Shown: positions 54,301 to 63,528, counted from the stretch's first letter. The stretch is DNA of 64,000 bases from JAAYPI01 sp963668615 (GCA_963668615.2 CAXXCL010000003.1:434001-498000), one strand, 5' to 3'. The notes: generated by a model from the letters alone, not told the origin. Numbers and translations: made by a program.

Positions 54301-55438
54301 TGGTAGAACCATCGCCATTTCCGCTAATATCTTTCAAATCTCTATACCAATACGTCGCATCAGCACCGCACCCTGCAACTAAACCTCCCGTTTGATTTCC
54401 ACACCCACTATATCTTGGTGTAGCTACAACAGCATATTCTCCGTCATGAATTTCATAATTTTCAGCCTTATAGGTGTAACTTGACGTTATACCGCTAAAA
54501 GATCTTCTACCGGTCACACTGGTAAATAAATTCAAATTTCCATCCGAGTCTCTATCAAAATCCTCCGAATAAATATTAATCTTTTGAGAACCTGCAGCAC
54601 AGGTAAACGGAACAAAAACCTTGATTTGACTAGATGTTACGAGCGTGGCACCATCATATGCAGTTGCATAGTACAATGTTGTTTGTGTAGGAGAATCGGT
54701 TAAAGTGCTACTTGTTTGACCTGAAACAACGGAAAAAGTTGAACCGGAATCAATAGATTTATACCATGTATACGTTGTAGGAGAAACGGTAAAATTAGTA
54801 GGAGTTGCCGTAAGTGTAACTGGATTACCACTGGTAACCATACTAGAAGAAGCTGTAAGCCCTATGGAAGGTAATGAAACGTATGTAAATGTTGCAATTA
54901 AAGGACTACCGGAACTTCCCATACTAAAAGCATTATCTATTTGGGCACCACCAGTCGTATAACCCTGAACCTCAAACCAGTACTTCAATGTATAGGTTCC
55001 TTGGGCAAGCCCACTGAAAATATCTATGCTAGGAGTCGCTGAAAATATCTTAGTAGTTACACCACCTGTAGTGGAAGTGGAGGTTGCCCCATAGTTATAA
55101 TTACTACTCTTCACAACAGAAGAACTAGAATTGACAACCTGATATTTAAAAAAAACATAATTTGCATTACCGTCAGCATCCTGTGTTGTAGTGAGCTTTA
55201 AACCGGTTATTTTCAGGGATGTAGAGATATTCCCTATGGAAGTTCCGCTAGAAGTAAGAACAACAGAAGTTCCTCCATCAGGCACAACGGTTACCTCATA
55301 GGAAGTAGCACTGGCAGAAGCAAATATATTTCCTATGGAAAAAAATACTAAACAAAGATTCAGAAGAAGTAATCTTTTTACTTGATTTTTTTGTGGGCAC
55401 AAAAAACCTGAAAATTGACTTAAGGTAGCTCGTTTCAT
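48332..55438 (-). CDS. Giant T9SS type B surface protein with tandem repeats
   Basis: 2368 residues from the ATG at 55438; a TTG two codons upstream is less likely. A signal peptide (LLLLNLCLVFFSIGNIFAS) lies near residue 30. Beta-sandwich and choice-of-anchor-like regions cover about 40-1000, and a DUF11-like module is near 1020-1110. About 1120-1585 holds six 80-residue repeats, each with DNAGCDNAVTFTVSNYDAT and EKNGCTSTAGTASQQY. Seven divergent Ig-like modules of about 70-75 residues follow (1600-2100, with NNGCTRNASVAIT-type ends). The CTD is ITPSNANGKNDSFARGFS to KKGTIEVFKK. It has no adjacent PorP gene on its strand other than the second cassette downstream, so it may share that helper. 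Likely an adhesin. Confidence 0.85.
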   Translation of the reverse strand: MKRATLSQFSGFLCPQKNQVKRLLLLNLCLVFFSIGNIFASASATSYEVTVVPDGGTSVVLTSSGTSIGNISTSLKITGLKLTTTQDADGNANYVFFKYQVVNSSSSVVKSSNYNYGATSTSTTGGVTTKIFSATPSIDIFSGLAQGTYTLKYWFEVQGYTTGGAQIDNAFSMGSSGSPLIATFTYVSLPSIGLTASSSMVTSGNPVTLTATPTNFTVSPTTYTWYKSIDSGSTFSVVSGQTSSTLTDSPTQTTLYYATAYDGATLVTSSQIKVFVPFTCAAGSQKINIYSEDFDRDSDGNLNLFTSVTGRRSFSGITSSYTYKAENYEIHDGEYAVVATPRYSGCGNQTGGLVAGCGADATYWYRDLKDISGNGDGSTTFGGLLFVNCGNPDASGESLIFEKSISNIPKDVTMVFSAYFANAANYARNPTDDQKVNMKLRIKYSSDGGTSWSTVSGSEITISNISRLDGWLYGESSVSASNAGLYKIQIVNLGASGNGNDVLIDNISLSLCVPKVDFYHGGDCTSSGKSTTDIELTAINQSTPFYACVTASDAFNSPYYIWQESTDGGVTWVTVQHLNTGSTYTDAGLSAPGSKLLRVIVSNEDITAGGDLPLIYSVSNIITITLGSCLPPSLTISGASDVCVAAGVDASSQTLVAGGSTAGFTTYTWEEEISGVWTVIPITTNSIATGTLAAGTHSYRVKVSDGLGCESAYATATIKVNEKPVVSTSSLSNNTNCTSPYNGAYTILATGGTSPYQYSNDNGGTWGTTTTYTGIQQDNTINLQVKDNNQCVSDNLPITISDVSLPITTYTVTGGGTYCLGGDGVAVGLSNSQTGVTYQLKKDGVATGSTLSGNTGVALDFGKQTAVGTYTISATSTGNCVGTMTGSVIIATANPPSITLQPLAQSICMMQSADFSVTADHAISYQWQEDAGSGFLDIAGKNLSSCEIATTDLSKNGYSYRVIVSGNAACSTVTSNSVSLTVNNCSDLTLNTSLNQTSVCQGSQTTYTVSVTNNSTLSAASGVQVKVDLPAGITYITNTVPTEGSYNSGTGEWNIGTVGISTTVTLIITIEGTTSGSKTLQSYIFEENTNAYADYSAAPAGMKDGSALMVNGYPSQPVLTDNAGCDNAATFTVSNYDATNTYTWLLDGTPITATNSYTVPSPVEGTTYSVSVTAEKNGCTSTAGTASQQYTVTPAVPTLTDNAGCDNAVTFTVSNYDATNTYTWLLDGTPITATNSYTVPSPVEGTTYSVSVTAEKNGCTSTAGTASQQYTVTPAVPTLTDNAGCDNAVTFTVSNYDATNTYTWLLDGTPITATNSYTVPSPVEGTTYSVSVTAEKNGCTSTAGTASQQYTVTPAVPTLTDNAGCDNAVTFTVSNYDATNTYTWLLDGTPITATNSYTVPSPVEGTTYSVSVTAEKNGCTSTAGTASQQYTVTPAVPTLTDNAGCDNAVTFTVSNYDATNTYTWLLDGTPITATNSYTVPSPVEGTTYSVSVTAEKNGCTSTAGTASQQYTVTPAVPTLTDNAGCDNAVTFTVSNYDATNTYTWLLDGTPITATNSYTVPSPVEGTTYSVSVTAEKNGCTSTSGTASQKYKVNPVAVITPSGTVINCSVSQVILQGSGGYQYRWNDNTVNPQKIVTSGGQYTLIARSLGGCENSTSVTISENKVKPQNLAITPNPNTTVLTCTTVTSIELTASSTSANVGYLWQDGSTGAILTVTSPKTYVVTVTDLDNGCQETASLQITSDKTIPTVNISADALQLTCDTTSIELVANTNATNPSYSWTGGLNTSSIDVATPNIYGVTVTDLNTGCSNSASINVVQDISSPIVTIVPSATRFTCDTTSIDLVANATNVTYLWGDGSTANIITITDPNTYQVTVKNQTTGCTNTVSLDVQQNIMSPSLTIESTTTELTCSTPIIPLTANVGSANVSYLWTGGSTNAVLSAISAGLYQVSVKDLENGCLANASITLTENKTLPTASIVAPNRVLTCSSPTLSLVASGTPAGITYKWNDNTTLANKTVNSKGTYTVTVTNPNNGCTRNASVAITDNYAVPLVDIQPLPGVCLPATVNLTDAIGPLTIADTVIFYQDAALTNKVMTASVDVQTAAIYYVVGLGVNNNGCQSTPEAVMINLKEQTPAPTVHDYYECAVRGSKDLTDLVTSDKTKIKWYMSSNGTTSFAGYFDAYQANTVTSYWVTNTEEGKCESERVEITVSIEGNIDFDLQISKSEIVLNAEEVTVTATPTASSAPIANYAWTKNGESIIPNGNSYQEMPYLDAVYRVSAEGMCNTVVKEVSLSVLWPTLITPSNANGKNDSFARGFSIVVFNRHGQKIFTGLDGWNGTSDGKSVFPGVYYYIVTLPDGRSKKGTIEVFKK
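50690..52084 (-). repeat. Six tandem 240-bp repeats inside the giant surface protein gene
   Basis: The DNA repeats with an exact period of 240 bp, and successive copies differ at only a few positions, such as TATACGTG against TATAAGTG and CCAGCGG against CCGGCGG. The outer ends are the more diverged copies. All copies stay in frame and give an 80-residue unit with two cysteines. Such identity points to recent duplication or gene conversion; copy number may vary between strains or be compressed in an assembly. Confidence 0.95.
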
Positions 55439-55560
55439 AGTCAAAAGAAATTAATTTTAAGGATGAGAAAAATCAAATCTCTGTTAAAATAAACAAAGTT
55501 AAACTTTTATTTAAACATTTTAGATCTTTCAAGAATATAATTGTCGCAAATATAAAAAAA

Positions 55561-55589
55561 AATAGGAAAGCTATAAAAGCTTCCCTATT
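55561..55589 (-). terminator. Terminator of dnaN
   Basis: Arms AATAGGAAAGCT (55561-55572) and AGCTTCCCTATT (55578-55589) pair with one mismatch, followed on the minus strand by a U-run. It stands 33 bases after the dnaN stop. Confidence 0.7.
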
Positions 55590-55621
55590 ATCAACTTCCG
55601 AACTAAAAATTACGGAAATAC

Positions 55622-56746
55622 CTATTCATTTAACATCATTGGCATTAACAACATTAAAACGTCTTGATTTTCTTCTTTCTCCAGAGGAACAAAGACACCC
55701 GGACGAGTCCGATCAGCAAGTTCTATGGTAACATCCGATGCATTCATATTACTTAAAACTTCAATAACAAAATTAGCTTTAAATCCTATCTCCATAGGTT
55801 CACCGTGGTACTGACAAGCGATATGCTCCTCACCTGAATTAGAAAAATCAATATCTTGTCCTGAAATATACACATCGCTTTCACTAACCGCAAATTTTAT
55901 CAAACTGCTTCCTTGATTGGTACAAACAGCAACACGTCTCAAACCGGCCAGCAAGGCCAATCTATCAACAATTAATTTATTGGGATTATCTTTAGGAATA
56001 ACGGCATTATAATTTGGATAACGAGCTTCTATTTGGCGACAGACCATTGTGTATTGAGACAATTTAAACACTATATTTTTGCTATCAAAAGCCACCTGCA
56101 CTTCACCTGCCTCCTTGGGCAAAATGTTTTTTAACAAAGAAGCCGGTTTCTTAGGCAAAACAAAAACAGCATCCTGTTGTCCCTTAACTTCAGAAGTTTT
56201 GAAACGTGCCAATTTGTGAGCATCAGTACCCACAATTGTTAAATTATCCGTAGTAATATCGAAACATACGCCATTCATTACAGGACGCAATTCATCATCA
56301 GCTGTAGCAAATAAAGTTCCTGAAATTCCGTCAAGCAAAGTACTACCCTTAGCACTGAAAGAAGCCGCTTCTTCAGATAGTTCATGCAAAGTAGGATATT
56401 CTTCGGCTGACTGTCCAATGAAACTGAATTTACCTTTTTCTGTTGTTATAACAATAGCATAACTCTGTAAATCGACATCAAAATTTAAAGGTTGTTCGGA
56501 AAATTCGCGTAAAATATCCAATATATTTTTTGCCAAAATGGCAATTTCACCGTCTTCCGTAGATTTTTCCAAAGGCATTGAAGTGATCAAAGTTGTTTCA
56601 AGGTCAGAAGCCTTTAACGTTAATGTATTATCCTTTATCGAAAATAAAAAATAATTCAAAATGGGTAACGAATTTTTGCTGTTAATAACACGACTTATTG
56701 ACTGCAAACGTTCTAACAATTGTTCGGATGATACTACAAATTTCAT
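55622..56746 (-). CDS. dnaN: DNA polymerase III beta subunit (sliding clamp)
   Basis: 374 residues, the usual clamp length, made of three equal domains. KFVVSSEQLLERLQSISRVI opens domain 1, GVCFDI and VGTDAHKLARF mark domain 2, and the end (VFVPLEKEENQDVLMLLMPM) carries the conserved C-terminal clamp motif near MPM. It encircles DNA and binds polymerase and repair partners. A promoter lies 60-90 bases upstream. It is not next to dnaA or recF in this window. Confidence 0.94.
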   Translation of the reverse strand: MKFVVSSEQLLERLQSISRVINSKNSLPILNYFLFSIKDNTLTLKASDLETTLITSMPLEKSTEDGEIAILAKNILDILREFSEQPLNFDVDLQSYAIVITTEKGKFSFIGQSAEEYPTLHELSEEAASFSAKGSTLLDGISGTLFATADDELRPVMNGVCFDITTDNLTIVGTDAHKLARFKTSEVKGQQDAVFVLPKKPASLLKNILPKEAGEVQVAFDSKNIVFKLSQYTMVCRQIEARYPNYNAVIPKDNPNKLIVDRLALLAGLRRVAVCTNQGSSLIKFAVSESDVYISGQDIDFSNSGEEHIACQYHGEPMEIGFKANFVIEVLSNMNASDVTIELADRTRPGVFVPLEKEENQDVLMLLMPMMLNE

Positions 56747-56804
56747 TGGTAATTTATTTTAAAATTAAAGTATATTTTTGCTTATCAAGGCTAAAAAAGA
56801 TTTA

Positions 56805-56837
56805 CAAATATAACAATTATTTACAATTTTCGGCAAT
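56805..56837 (-). promoter_or_regulatory. Promoter of dnaN
   Basis: On the minus strand ATTG (56837-56834), a 21-base spacer and TATATTTG (56812-56805) fit the Bacteroidota promoter. It lies just after the gldG stop. Confidence 0.6.
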
Positions 56838-56838
56838 A

Positions 56839-58557
56839 TTAAACGGATTTTTCGTCCGGCATCTTTTCGTCTCTTGTGTACTTACGCTTACGACTCCACT
56901 GATACAATAAAGTAATAATTATCAACAACACGAATGGTACCACCACATTAAAAGTCTGCCAAAACAAACGCTGACTGATAATACGTTGTTTATCTAACAA
57001 ACGTAATTTTATTTCTCGAGCTCGTAATTCCATCCAACCTTGATCATCAGCCAAATAGTTTACCGCATTGAGAATAAATTCGCCATTACCAAACTGTTTA
57101 TCCATGTTTCTGTCATAGCCAAGAGGCAAAGGCTGAGCACCAGTACCAAATCCTTGTACATCGTTGCGGATAATATCCCCATCGGCAATAACAATCATCT
57201 TCGTTTTTTTACCGAACGAACGAATTGTTTCGTTTGGGTTTATTTGTATGTTCTTCGGTGGCATTCGGTTATTAAAAACAGACTGAAATTTACCTTCCAT
57301 CAATACAGCCACAGGCAAATACCTATTATTGAAATAAGCTGCTGTAGGTGGTGTATTAACCATATCCAAACTTATTTGCATCGGAGCCATTTCGACAGCT
57401 GTCGTATTCGATGAAATAAGCAACACCTCCCTCTTCATATTTTTATCCTGATTTTCTCCGACAAACTCAACCACAGAAGCAAATTCGGCTCTTACAGGTG
57501 CAATATTTTTGGTTATCACATTAACCGGCGACGGCTGAAGTAATGGAAAATAATACCAAGGAGCCAATTCAAATTGGGGATCTTTGTTTGCAGGAGCCAC
57601 ATTTACCTGTATTTGAGCACATTGCGTATCGGCAATAAGCACAGGATCAACACGCACACCATAAGTAAACAACTGGTCTTCCAAATTCACTTCATTTACA
57701 ATACCTACTGTTGTAGACGATTGCGATAAAGCTTCCAACGAAGTGCGAACACCATCCACAAGCCACAAGACTTTTCCTCCCCTCATAATATATTGGTCGA
57801 TGATAAACTTTTCCGTTTCAGAGAATTTATCATGTGGACCCGCAATAATAACAACCTTATACGGATCAAGCATGGAAACATCTGTTCCAATAATACCCCT
57901 ATCTACATTGTAATATTTTGCCAAAGAAGAAGTTATGCTATATACATACGGTTCTTCCAATTCTCCATGACCTTCGATAAAAGCGACTCTCGGCGAATTA
58001 CGTTGTGTCGTTATGCGACGAATAGCATCCGTCAATTCAAATTCCAGATTTTCAATGGAAATATTCAAATTCTCATCTCCCGATTTACCGGGTAAGTTTT
58101 TCAACAAATTAACTCGTACCGTATCTTTTTGGTAGACAAATTCCACCCAAGGGAATATAACCTTCTGAATCAATTTTCCTTCCGAATCCTTGTCATAAAC
58201 AACGGTAGGCGACATTCCTTTTTGTTCCAGTAAATCGTACGTTTTATTTCGTTCTTTTGTAGAAGTTGCTTTCGAGGGATTAACAAATTCGTAACTAATA
58301 TTGCTCTTAGCGTAAACATCAAATTCATCGAGCATTTCAGCAGTTGCTTTTTTCAATCGCAAAAACCCCATATTCAAATCTCCCGACAAATAAATGGTCA
58401 CTTTTAAATCCGAATTGAGACCTCTCATTAAATTTTTAGTATTATCCGAAATAGTAAAGCGTTTTTCCGAAGTCAAATCGAACCGATAGAAGAAAAAGGC
58501 AGAAACTATGTTTATCAGCAAAACAACGGCAAATAGTATGAGTGTGTGTTTTTTCAT
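56839..58557 (-). CDS. gldG: Gliding-motility ABC transporter component GldG
   Basis: 572 residues. An N-terminal membrane anchor (LILFAVVLLINIVSAFFFY), then FDLTSEKRFTISDNTKNLM (typical GldG/ABC-type uncharacterised domain start), a DUF4350/IFT52-like middle with VVIIAGPHDKFSETEKFIID, and a C-terminal membrane helix (VVPFVLLIIITLLYQW). With GldF and GldA it forms an ABC transporter needed for gliding in Flavobacterium. It is 4 bases after gldF. No gldA ATPase is adjacent. Confidence 0.9.
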   Translation of the reverse strand: MKKHTLILFAVVLLINIVSAFFFYRFDLTSEKRFTISDNTKNLMRGLNSDLKVTIYLSGDLNMGFLRLKKATAEMLDEFDVYAKSNISYEFVNPSKATSTKERNKTYDLLEQKGMSPTVVYDKDSEGKLIQKVIFPWVEFVYQKDTVRVNLLKNLPGKSGDENLNISIENLEFELTDAIRRITTQRNSPRVAFIEGHGELEEPYVYSITSSLAKYYNVDRGIIGTDVSMLDPYKVVIIAGPHDKFSETEKFIIDQYIMRGGKVLWLVDGVRTSLEALSQSSTTVGIVNEVNLEDQLFTYGVRVDPVLIADTQCAQIQVNVAPANKDPQFELAPWYYFPLLQPSPVNVITKNIAPVRAEFASVVEFVGENQDKNMKREVLLISSNTTAVEMAPMQISLDMVNTPPTAAYFNNRYLPVAVLMEGKFQSVFNNRMPPKNIQINPNETIRSFGKKTKMIVIADGDIIRNDVQGFGTGAQPLPLGYDRNMDKQFGNGEFILNAVNYLADDQGWMELRAREIKLRLLDKQRIISQRLFWQTFNVVVPFVLLIIITLLYQWSRKRKYTRDEKMPDEKSV

Positions 58558-58561
58558 TTTT

Positions 58562-59290
58562 CTATCTCCTTTTAGCTATACAAAAACCTGTTGCATACAC
58601 ATAAACCAAACTCACGGTAATAAAGTATACCACATCTCGTGTATCAATAACACCTCTACTCATCGAATCGTAATGATAACTGATTCCAAACATCGAAATA
58701 AAATCTTGAATGGTCGCATTGGAAAAGAACAAAACCAATAAATCGAATCCGTAGTACATAAAAAAGCACAACAAAGCCCCTATTAGGAAAGATATTATCT
58801 GATTATCCGTGACAGAAGAAGCAAACAACCCAACAGATACATACACTGCCGCCAAAAAACCAAGTCCGATGAAAGAGCCCCAGAATCCACCCAAATCCAC
58901 ATTTCCGACAGGGTTACCCAACCAATAAACACTCACCAAATAAACCAGCGTAGGAAGCAATGAAAAAATAACCAGTAATAAACCCGCAAAATATTTTGCA
59001 GCGACTATTTGCATTGTCCCCAAAGGACGAGTAAACAAAAGCTCCATTGTACCTGCCCGCTTTTCTTCAGCAAAGAAACGCATGGTTATAGCCGGAACCA
59101 AAAACATATACAACCAAGGAGCTAAAGCGAATAATCCGTCCAACGAAGCATAACCCGAATCCAACACATTATTTTCGCCGGGAAGAATCCATAAAAAACA
59201 ACCCGTAAGAATTAGGAATAATCCGATTACGACAAACCCGGTTGCCGAAGAAAAAAAATTACGAATTTCCTTTTTTAACAAAACAAGCAT
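58562..59290 (-). CDS. gldF: Gliding-motility ABC transporter permease GldF
   Basis: 242 residues with six membrane segments (VVIGLFLILTGCFLWIL first). The cytoplasmic loop MRFFAEEKRAGTMELLFTRPL is the conserved ABC-2 permease signature of GldF. It pairs with GldG just downstream. The ATPase partner must be elsewhere. Confidence 0.92.
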   Translation of the reverse strand: MLVLLKKEIRNFFSSATGFVVIGLFLILTGCFLWILPGENNVLDSGYASLDGLFALAPWLYMFLVPAITMRFFAEEKRAGTMELLFTRPLGTMQIVAAKYFAGLLLVIFSLLPTLVYLVSVYWLGNPVGNVDLGGFWGSFIGLGFLAAVYVSVGLFASSVTDNQIISFLIGALLCFFMYYGFDLLVLFFSNATIQDFISMFGISYHYDSMSRGVIDTRDVVYFITVSLVYVYATGFCIAKRR

Positions 59291-59400
59291 AGTAATTCTT
59301 TATATTATTTTCTTATTTTTGCAAGATAACACTTTGTACAAAGCATTTTCAAGCGGAAAGCAAAGATAGCACTTTTGTTTTGGAACGCAAACTATATAAG

Positions 59401-60618
59401 ATGACAAAAAAACTACTTGTTTTTACTTTTGCCGTTCTCTCTTTTATCACAGTGAATGGAGAAGAATACGTCCCATACAAAATAAAAGGAGAACTTATCG
59501 GAGGTTATGTGATTCCTCACGATGAAAATGTGGAAGTGCTGGTAAAAGGTCCGTCGATAGGAGCGGAATTAGCGGTGGAATTTGCAACTGATGGCTCAAA
59601 ACCCTGGCAAAAGTATTATAATAATCCTGACATTGGTATAGCTCTGCAATTGTTGTCATTTGGCAATCCCGAAGTTTTGGGAGATATGATCAGTGCCTAT
59701 CCATACATCAATTTACCATTGACAAAAGCCACCAATTTTTCCTTGAACATAAAACTGGGAGGAGGATTGGCTTTTTGCACGAATCCGTTAGATAGAGACG
59801 CTGCTTTGGCTGACCCACGACCCATTAAAGGCACAAACGGAAAAAATAAAGACTATAATTTTGCTATCGGAAGTCTTGTGAACGGCATATTGGCAGGAGG
59901 TGCGAACATGGAATTTTCATTGAATAAAAACATAAGTCTTACGGGCGACCTTATGTTCAACCATTTTTCCAATGGAAGCACGGTACAACCGAATACGGGA
60001 CTAAATATTTTCAACGGGTATGTGGGTTTAAAATATTTGCCTGAGTATAAAAAAAGAACACAAAACATAGCCGAAACTGCCCCGCTAAAAAAGAAATTTT
60101 CAGGTGAGGTAATTTTTTCGGGCGGAATAAAAGACAGGTATTATAGAGATACGAAAAAATTTCCCATTGGCAGTCTAAATTTGGAAGGTTATTATCAAAC
60201 TTGCCATCAGCACCGTATTGGCATTGGATTAGACGGATTTTATGACGGAATTTATACGAATGATTCCGCATTATCGTCCTCTTACCAACGAACGGACATT
60301 GATTCGGATGAACTGAAAAATAAGATTCGAGTAGGTGTAAATATTGCTAACGAGCTAATTATAGGCAATTTTATTACAGGCATACAATTCGGTTTATATC
60401 TATACGACCCAATAAAAGATCTTGAACCGTACGAAACATCCAAAAGAAGAGAAAAAGGCTTAATTTATACCTATAACATCCAGGAAGAAGACGGATGGTT
60501 ATACACCCGATTGACAACGAAATACAAGATTACACCAAATTTACTGGCAAATTTCAGCTTAAAAATGCACTTGCAAAAAGCGGAATTTGTTGAATTTGGG
60601 TTGGGTTACGCCTTTTAG
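59401..60618 (+). CDS. PagL-like lipid A deacylase / acyloxyacyl hydrolase candidate
   Basis: 405 residues from the ATG at 59401. A signal peptide (LLVFTFAVLSFITVNG) precedes a barrel-like region. The motif MFNHFSNGSTVQPNTGLN has the His-Ser spacing and following Asn/Gly residues of PagL-type outer-membrane enzymes, which remove an acyl chain from lipid A. The protein is twice as long as PagL because it has an additional barrel-like half (ITGIQFGLYLYDPIKDLEPY). Activity is inferred from the motif and family resemblance. Confidence 0.7.
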   Translation: MTKKLLVFTFAVLSFITVNGEEYVPYKIKGELIGGYVIPHDENVEVLVKGPSIGAELAVEFATDGSKPWQKYYNNPDIGIALQLLSFGNPEVLGDMISAYPYINLPLTKATNFSLNIKLGGGLAFCTNPLDRDAALADPRPIKGTNGKNKDYNFAIGSLVNGILAGGANMEFSLNKNISLTGDLMFNHFSNGSTVQPNTGLNIFNGYVGLKYLPEYKKRTQNIAETAPLKKKFSGEVIFSGGIKDRYYRDTKKFPIGSLNLEGYYQTCHQHRIGIGLDGFYDGIYTNDSALSSSYQRTDIDSDELKNKIRVGVNIANELIIGNFITGIQFGLYLYDPIKDLEPYETSKRREKGLIYTYNIQEEDGWLYTRLTTKYKITPNLLANFSLKMHLQKAEFVEFGLGYAF

Positions 60619-60674
60619 AACATACGATTAAGAAAACTGGCAAAACAGGTTTATTCTTTTTATAAAATTTAAAG

Positions 60675-61742
60675 ATGAAAAAAGTTATTATCATTCTATC
60701 TGCCCTTGCAGCTCTGTTTTTTTCCATTTGGGGATATACATCTTTAAAAGCCACCTCCATCTCAAAGAAAACCGACATATACACCTCAATACCTGAAATA
60801 CCGGTTGCCTTGTTGCAGATTAACAATATTTCCGAACTTACCAACTCGTTGCTTTACAACAACAATTATTGGTTGGATTTGGCAAAACTCGAATCCATTG
60901 GAAAAGTCCACTGTATTTTTTCAAAAGTGGATTCTCTGAAAGATATTTCTCCAAAATTTAAGGAGTTCATCGGAGAAAGAAAACTGGTCGTGAGCTTTTA
61001 TACAGACACGGTCGGCAATACGCAACAATTGTTCAGTGCCAAGATATCAAAAAATGATTGGAGCTTGATGCAAAAAGAAATACTTCCTACCCTTTTACAA
61101 CCGAATAAAACGACAACGACCAAAGCAGAAGGCTCAAAAATTATTATTTATTCGACCCTGCAAGGTAAATTTTACTGTTCCTATGCAAATAATATTTTCG
61201 TGGGCAGTAAAAATAAAAACCTGCTACTACGATCTATCAAACAAATAGACTCCGAAAAATCACTCCTAAACTCAGAGTCATCCTTTTTGGCAGTAAAGGA
61301 AATTTCGGGTAAAAATGCTTTTGCCAATTTATTTGTCAATGTGAAGAGATTACAACCTTTGACAAAAAAATGGTTTAATACCGAAGCCAAAAGACTCTTT
61401 GAAATTACCAATTTTTATGCCGATTGGTGTGGTTTTGACATTAAATTCTCAGAAGAAAAAATTGTTGTCAACGGATTCTCGGGAGCTAACAAAAATGGCA
61501 ATCTGATACAACTTTTCAACAATCAAACTCCGGGAGAAAACTCGTTGGTAAAAGTGATGCCTCAACGTACGTTTTTCTTCAATTATATGTATCTGTCAGA
61601 TTTTGAAGCATTTGAAAGTAATCTAGATAGTTTTCTAACAAAAAAAGGTCGCTTACAGGAAAAATCCGATCTGTCAGCCAAACTGGAAACCAGCACAGGA
61701 GAAAGCCCGTATTTGTTCTTTAAAAAATCACTTCAACAATGA
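60675..61742 (+). pseudogene. DUF3352-type protein, N-terminal part (split by frameshift)
   Basis: 355 residues with a signal/membrane anchor (VIIILSALAALFFSIWGY), then a DUF3352-like domain (IPEIPVALLQINNISEL; LVVSFYTDTVGNTQQLFSAK). It stops early: the next frame continues in the same family sense in 61777-63525. Removing one A from the AAAAAA run at 61722-61727 would read FFKNHFNNEIAFGYVPFT straight into the second frame. Full-length relatives are single proteins of about 900 residues. I therefore read this as one gene broken by a +1 insertion (or a sequencing error). Confidence 0.75.
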
Positions 61743-61776
61743 AATTGCCTTCGGATATGTTCCTTTTACCCGAAAC

Positions 61777-63525
61777 ATGGAGGAAAACACATTTGTTATT
61801 GCCAAATTAAAAGATGAACAAGAAGCTGTTATACGCCTTAACAGAATGGCAACAGAAAGTGAGCCGAAAGCCGAAATACAAAAATTTCAGGGCAATATAG
61901 ACATCATCAAACTAAACGGAAACGGCTTTGCAGGTTGCGTTTTTGGCAATACATTTACCTTAGCCGACGAATATTTGGCTATTTATAAACAGTGTTTGTA
62001 CATTGCTCCAACAAAAAACTTGTTGATATATCTTATCAGCCAAGCACAAGTAAAACGCACCATCAATGGTTCGGAAAACTACCAAAGAGCCTACAAAACG
62101 CTACAATCGCAATCGAACAACAGCATCTACGCTGATATACCTGCCATCATTCGAAATGCCGATTCCATTTTTACACCCGAAAAAGCAGCTTGGGTTAAAA
62201 GCACGAAAAGCCTGTGGAACAACTTTCAAACTTTTGCCGTTCAATCGGAAAGTGAAAAAAAAGATATTAATTACCAGCATATTTTTGTCCAATACAACAA
62301 AAAAACGGACATTGATAAGCTGAGCGAAAAGAAAACCGACCTTTTGGCAGAAAACAGTTCGGAAAACACTGCTCTACCGACAGGAACCAAAAACACGCAA
62401 TCCCTCATTTCTGAAGAAAAACTAACGACCACAGCCCAACCGAACCAAAAAACCGAAAAAGAAAGCCGAACCACAAAAATATGGGAAATTGCTTTAGAAA
62501 CTCCCATTGCAACAGCTCCCCAAATCGTAACCAACCACAAGACGGGAGAAAACGAAATTGCTGTACAAGATATGGCAAACAAACTTTACCTGATAAGCAG
62601 CGAAGGAAAAATCCTTTGGAAATTACCTCTGAAAGAACGCATCATGAGCGATATTTTTCAAGTCGATTTGTACCGAAACAAAAAATTACAATTGGTTTTC
62701 AACACCAAAACGAAACTGTATGTGATAGACAGAACCGGAAAAAGTATAGCAAACTTCCCGGTTAGGCTGAAATCGAGAGCCTCTGCCGGAATGACCGTTT
62801 TCGATTACGACAACAACCGAGAATACCGTTTCTTTATCCCGTGCGAAAATAATCAAGTTATATTGATGAAAAAAGACGGTTCTATCCCATCCGATTGGAA
62901 TTTCAAAAGCAGTTCGGGTAAAATCACTTCTCCACTGCAATTCTTCCGCATTGCAGGAAAAGACTTTTTGGTTGCCTCCAACAACAAAAAAACCTATTTC
63001 TTGAACAGAAAAGGAGCTGAACGATTAACGCCTCAAGCCAATATTGTAAAATCTCCCAAAAACAACTATTACACCGAAAAAACAATGTCTCTCGAACGAT
63101 TTGTTACCACTGACAAAAGCGGGAATCTTTGCTTTGTCAATCTTGATAACAAAGTACACAAAATCAGTGTGAAAAAATGGAGTACGAGCCACTATTTTGC
63201 AACCATAACCGAAAAAGGGAAACCTCGCTTTATTTTTCTTGAGAACAAAAACTTAAGCATTTACAATGAAGAATACAGTGCCATTTTTACCGAAAAAGAT
63301 ATACAAACCAAATCACCATTCTTTATGATAAATAATAATTGGTTAGCTCTTCTGAATGAAAAAAACAACAGCCTCTTTTTACTGGATATCAACACCAAGG
63401 CGACTATCAACAGCAACATCAAAGCGGATAAGAACCTATTCTACATCGGGAAACTTAAACCTTACAAACAAACCTGTATCATAGTCAGCGAAAAGAATAA
63501 AATTGTTAACTACATGGTAAAATAA
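61777..63525 (+). pseudogene. DUF3352-type protein, C-terminal part with WD40/PQQ-like propeller (split by frameshift)
   Basis: 582 residues from an internal ATG; the true join is probably 35-50 bases further upstream. The first 200 residues finish the DUF3352-like part (FVIAKLKDEQEAVIRLNRM). A Thr/Glu/Ser-rich linker follows, then a beta-propeller-like part with repeating strands (NEIAVQDMANKLYLISSEGK; LQLVFNTKTKLYVIDRTGK). It probably forms a periplasmic or surface scaffold. If the frameshift is real, the protein lacks its signal peptide and would not be exported. Confidence 0.72.
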
Positions 63526-63528
63526 AAA

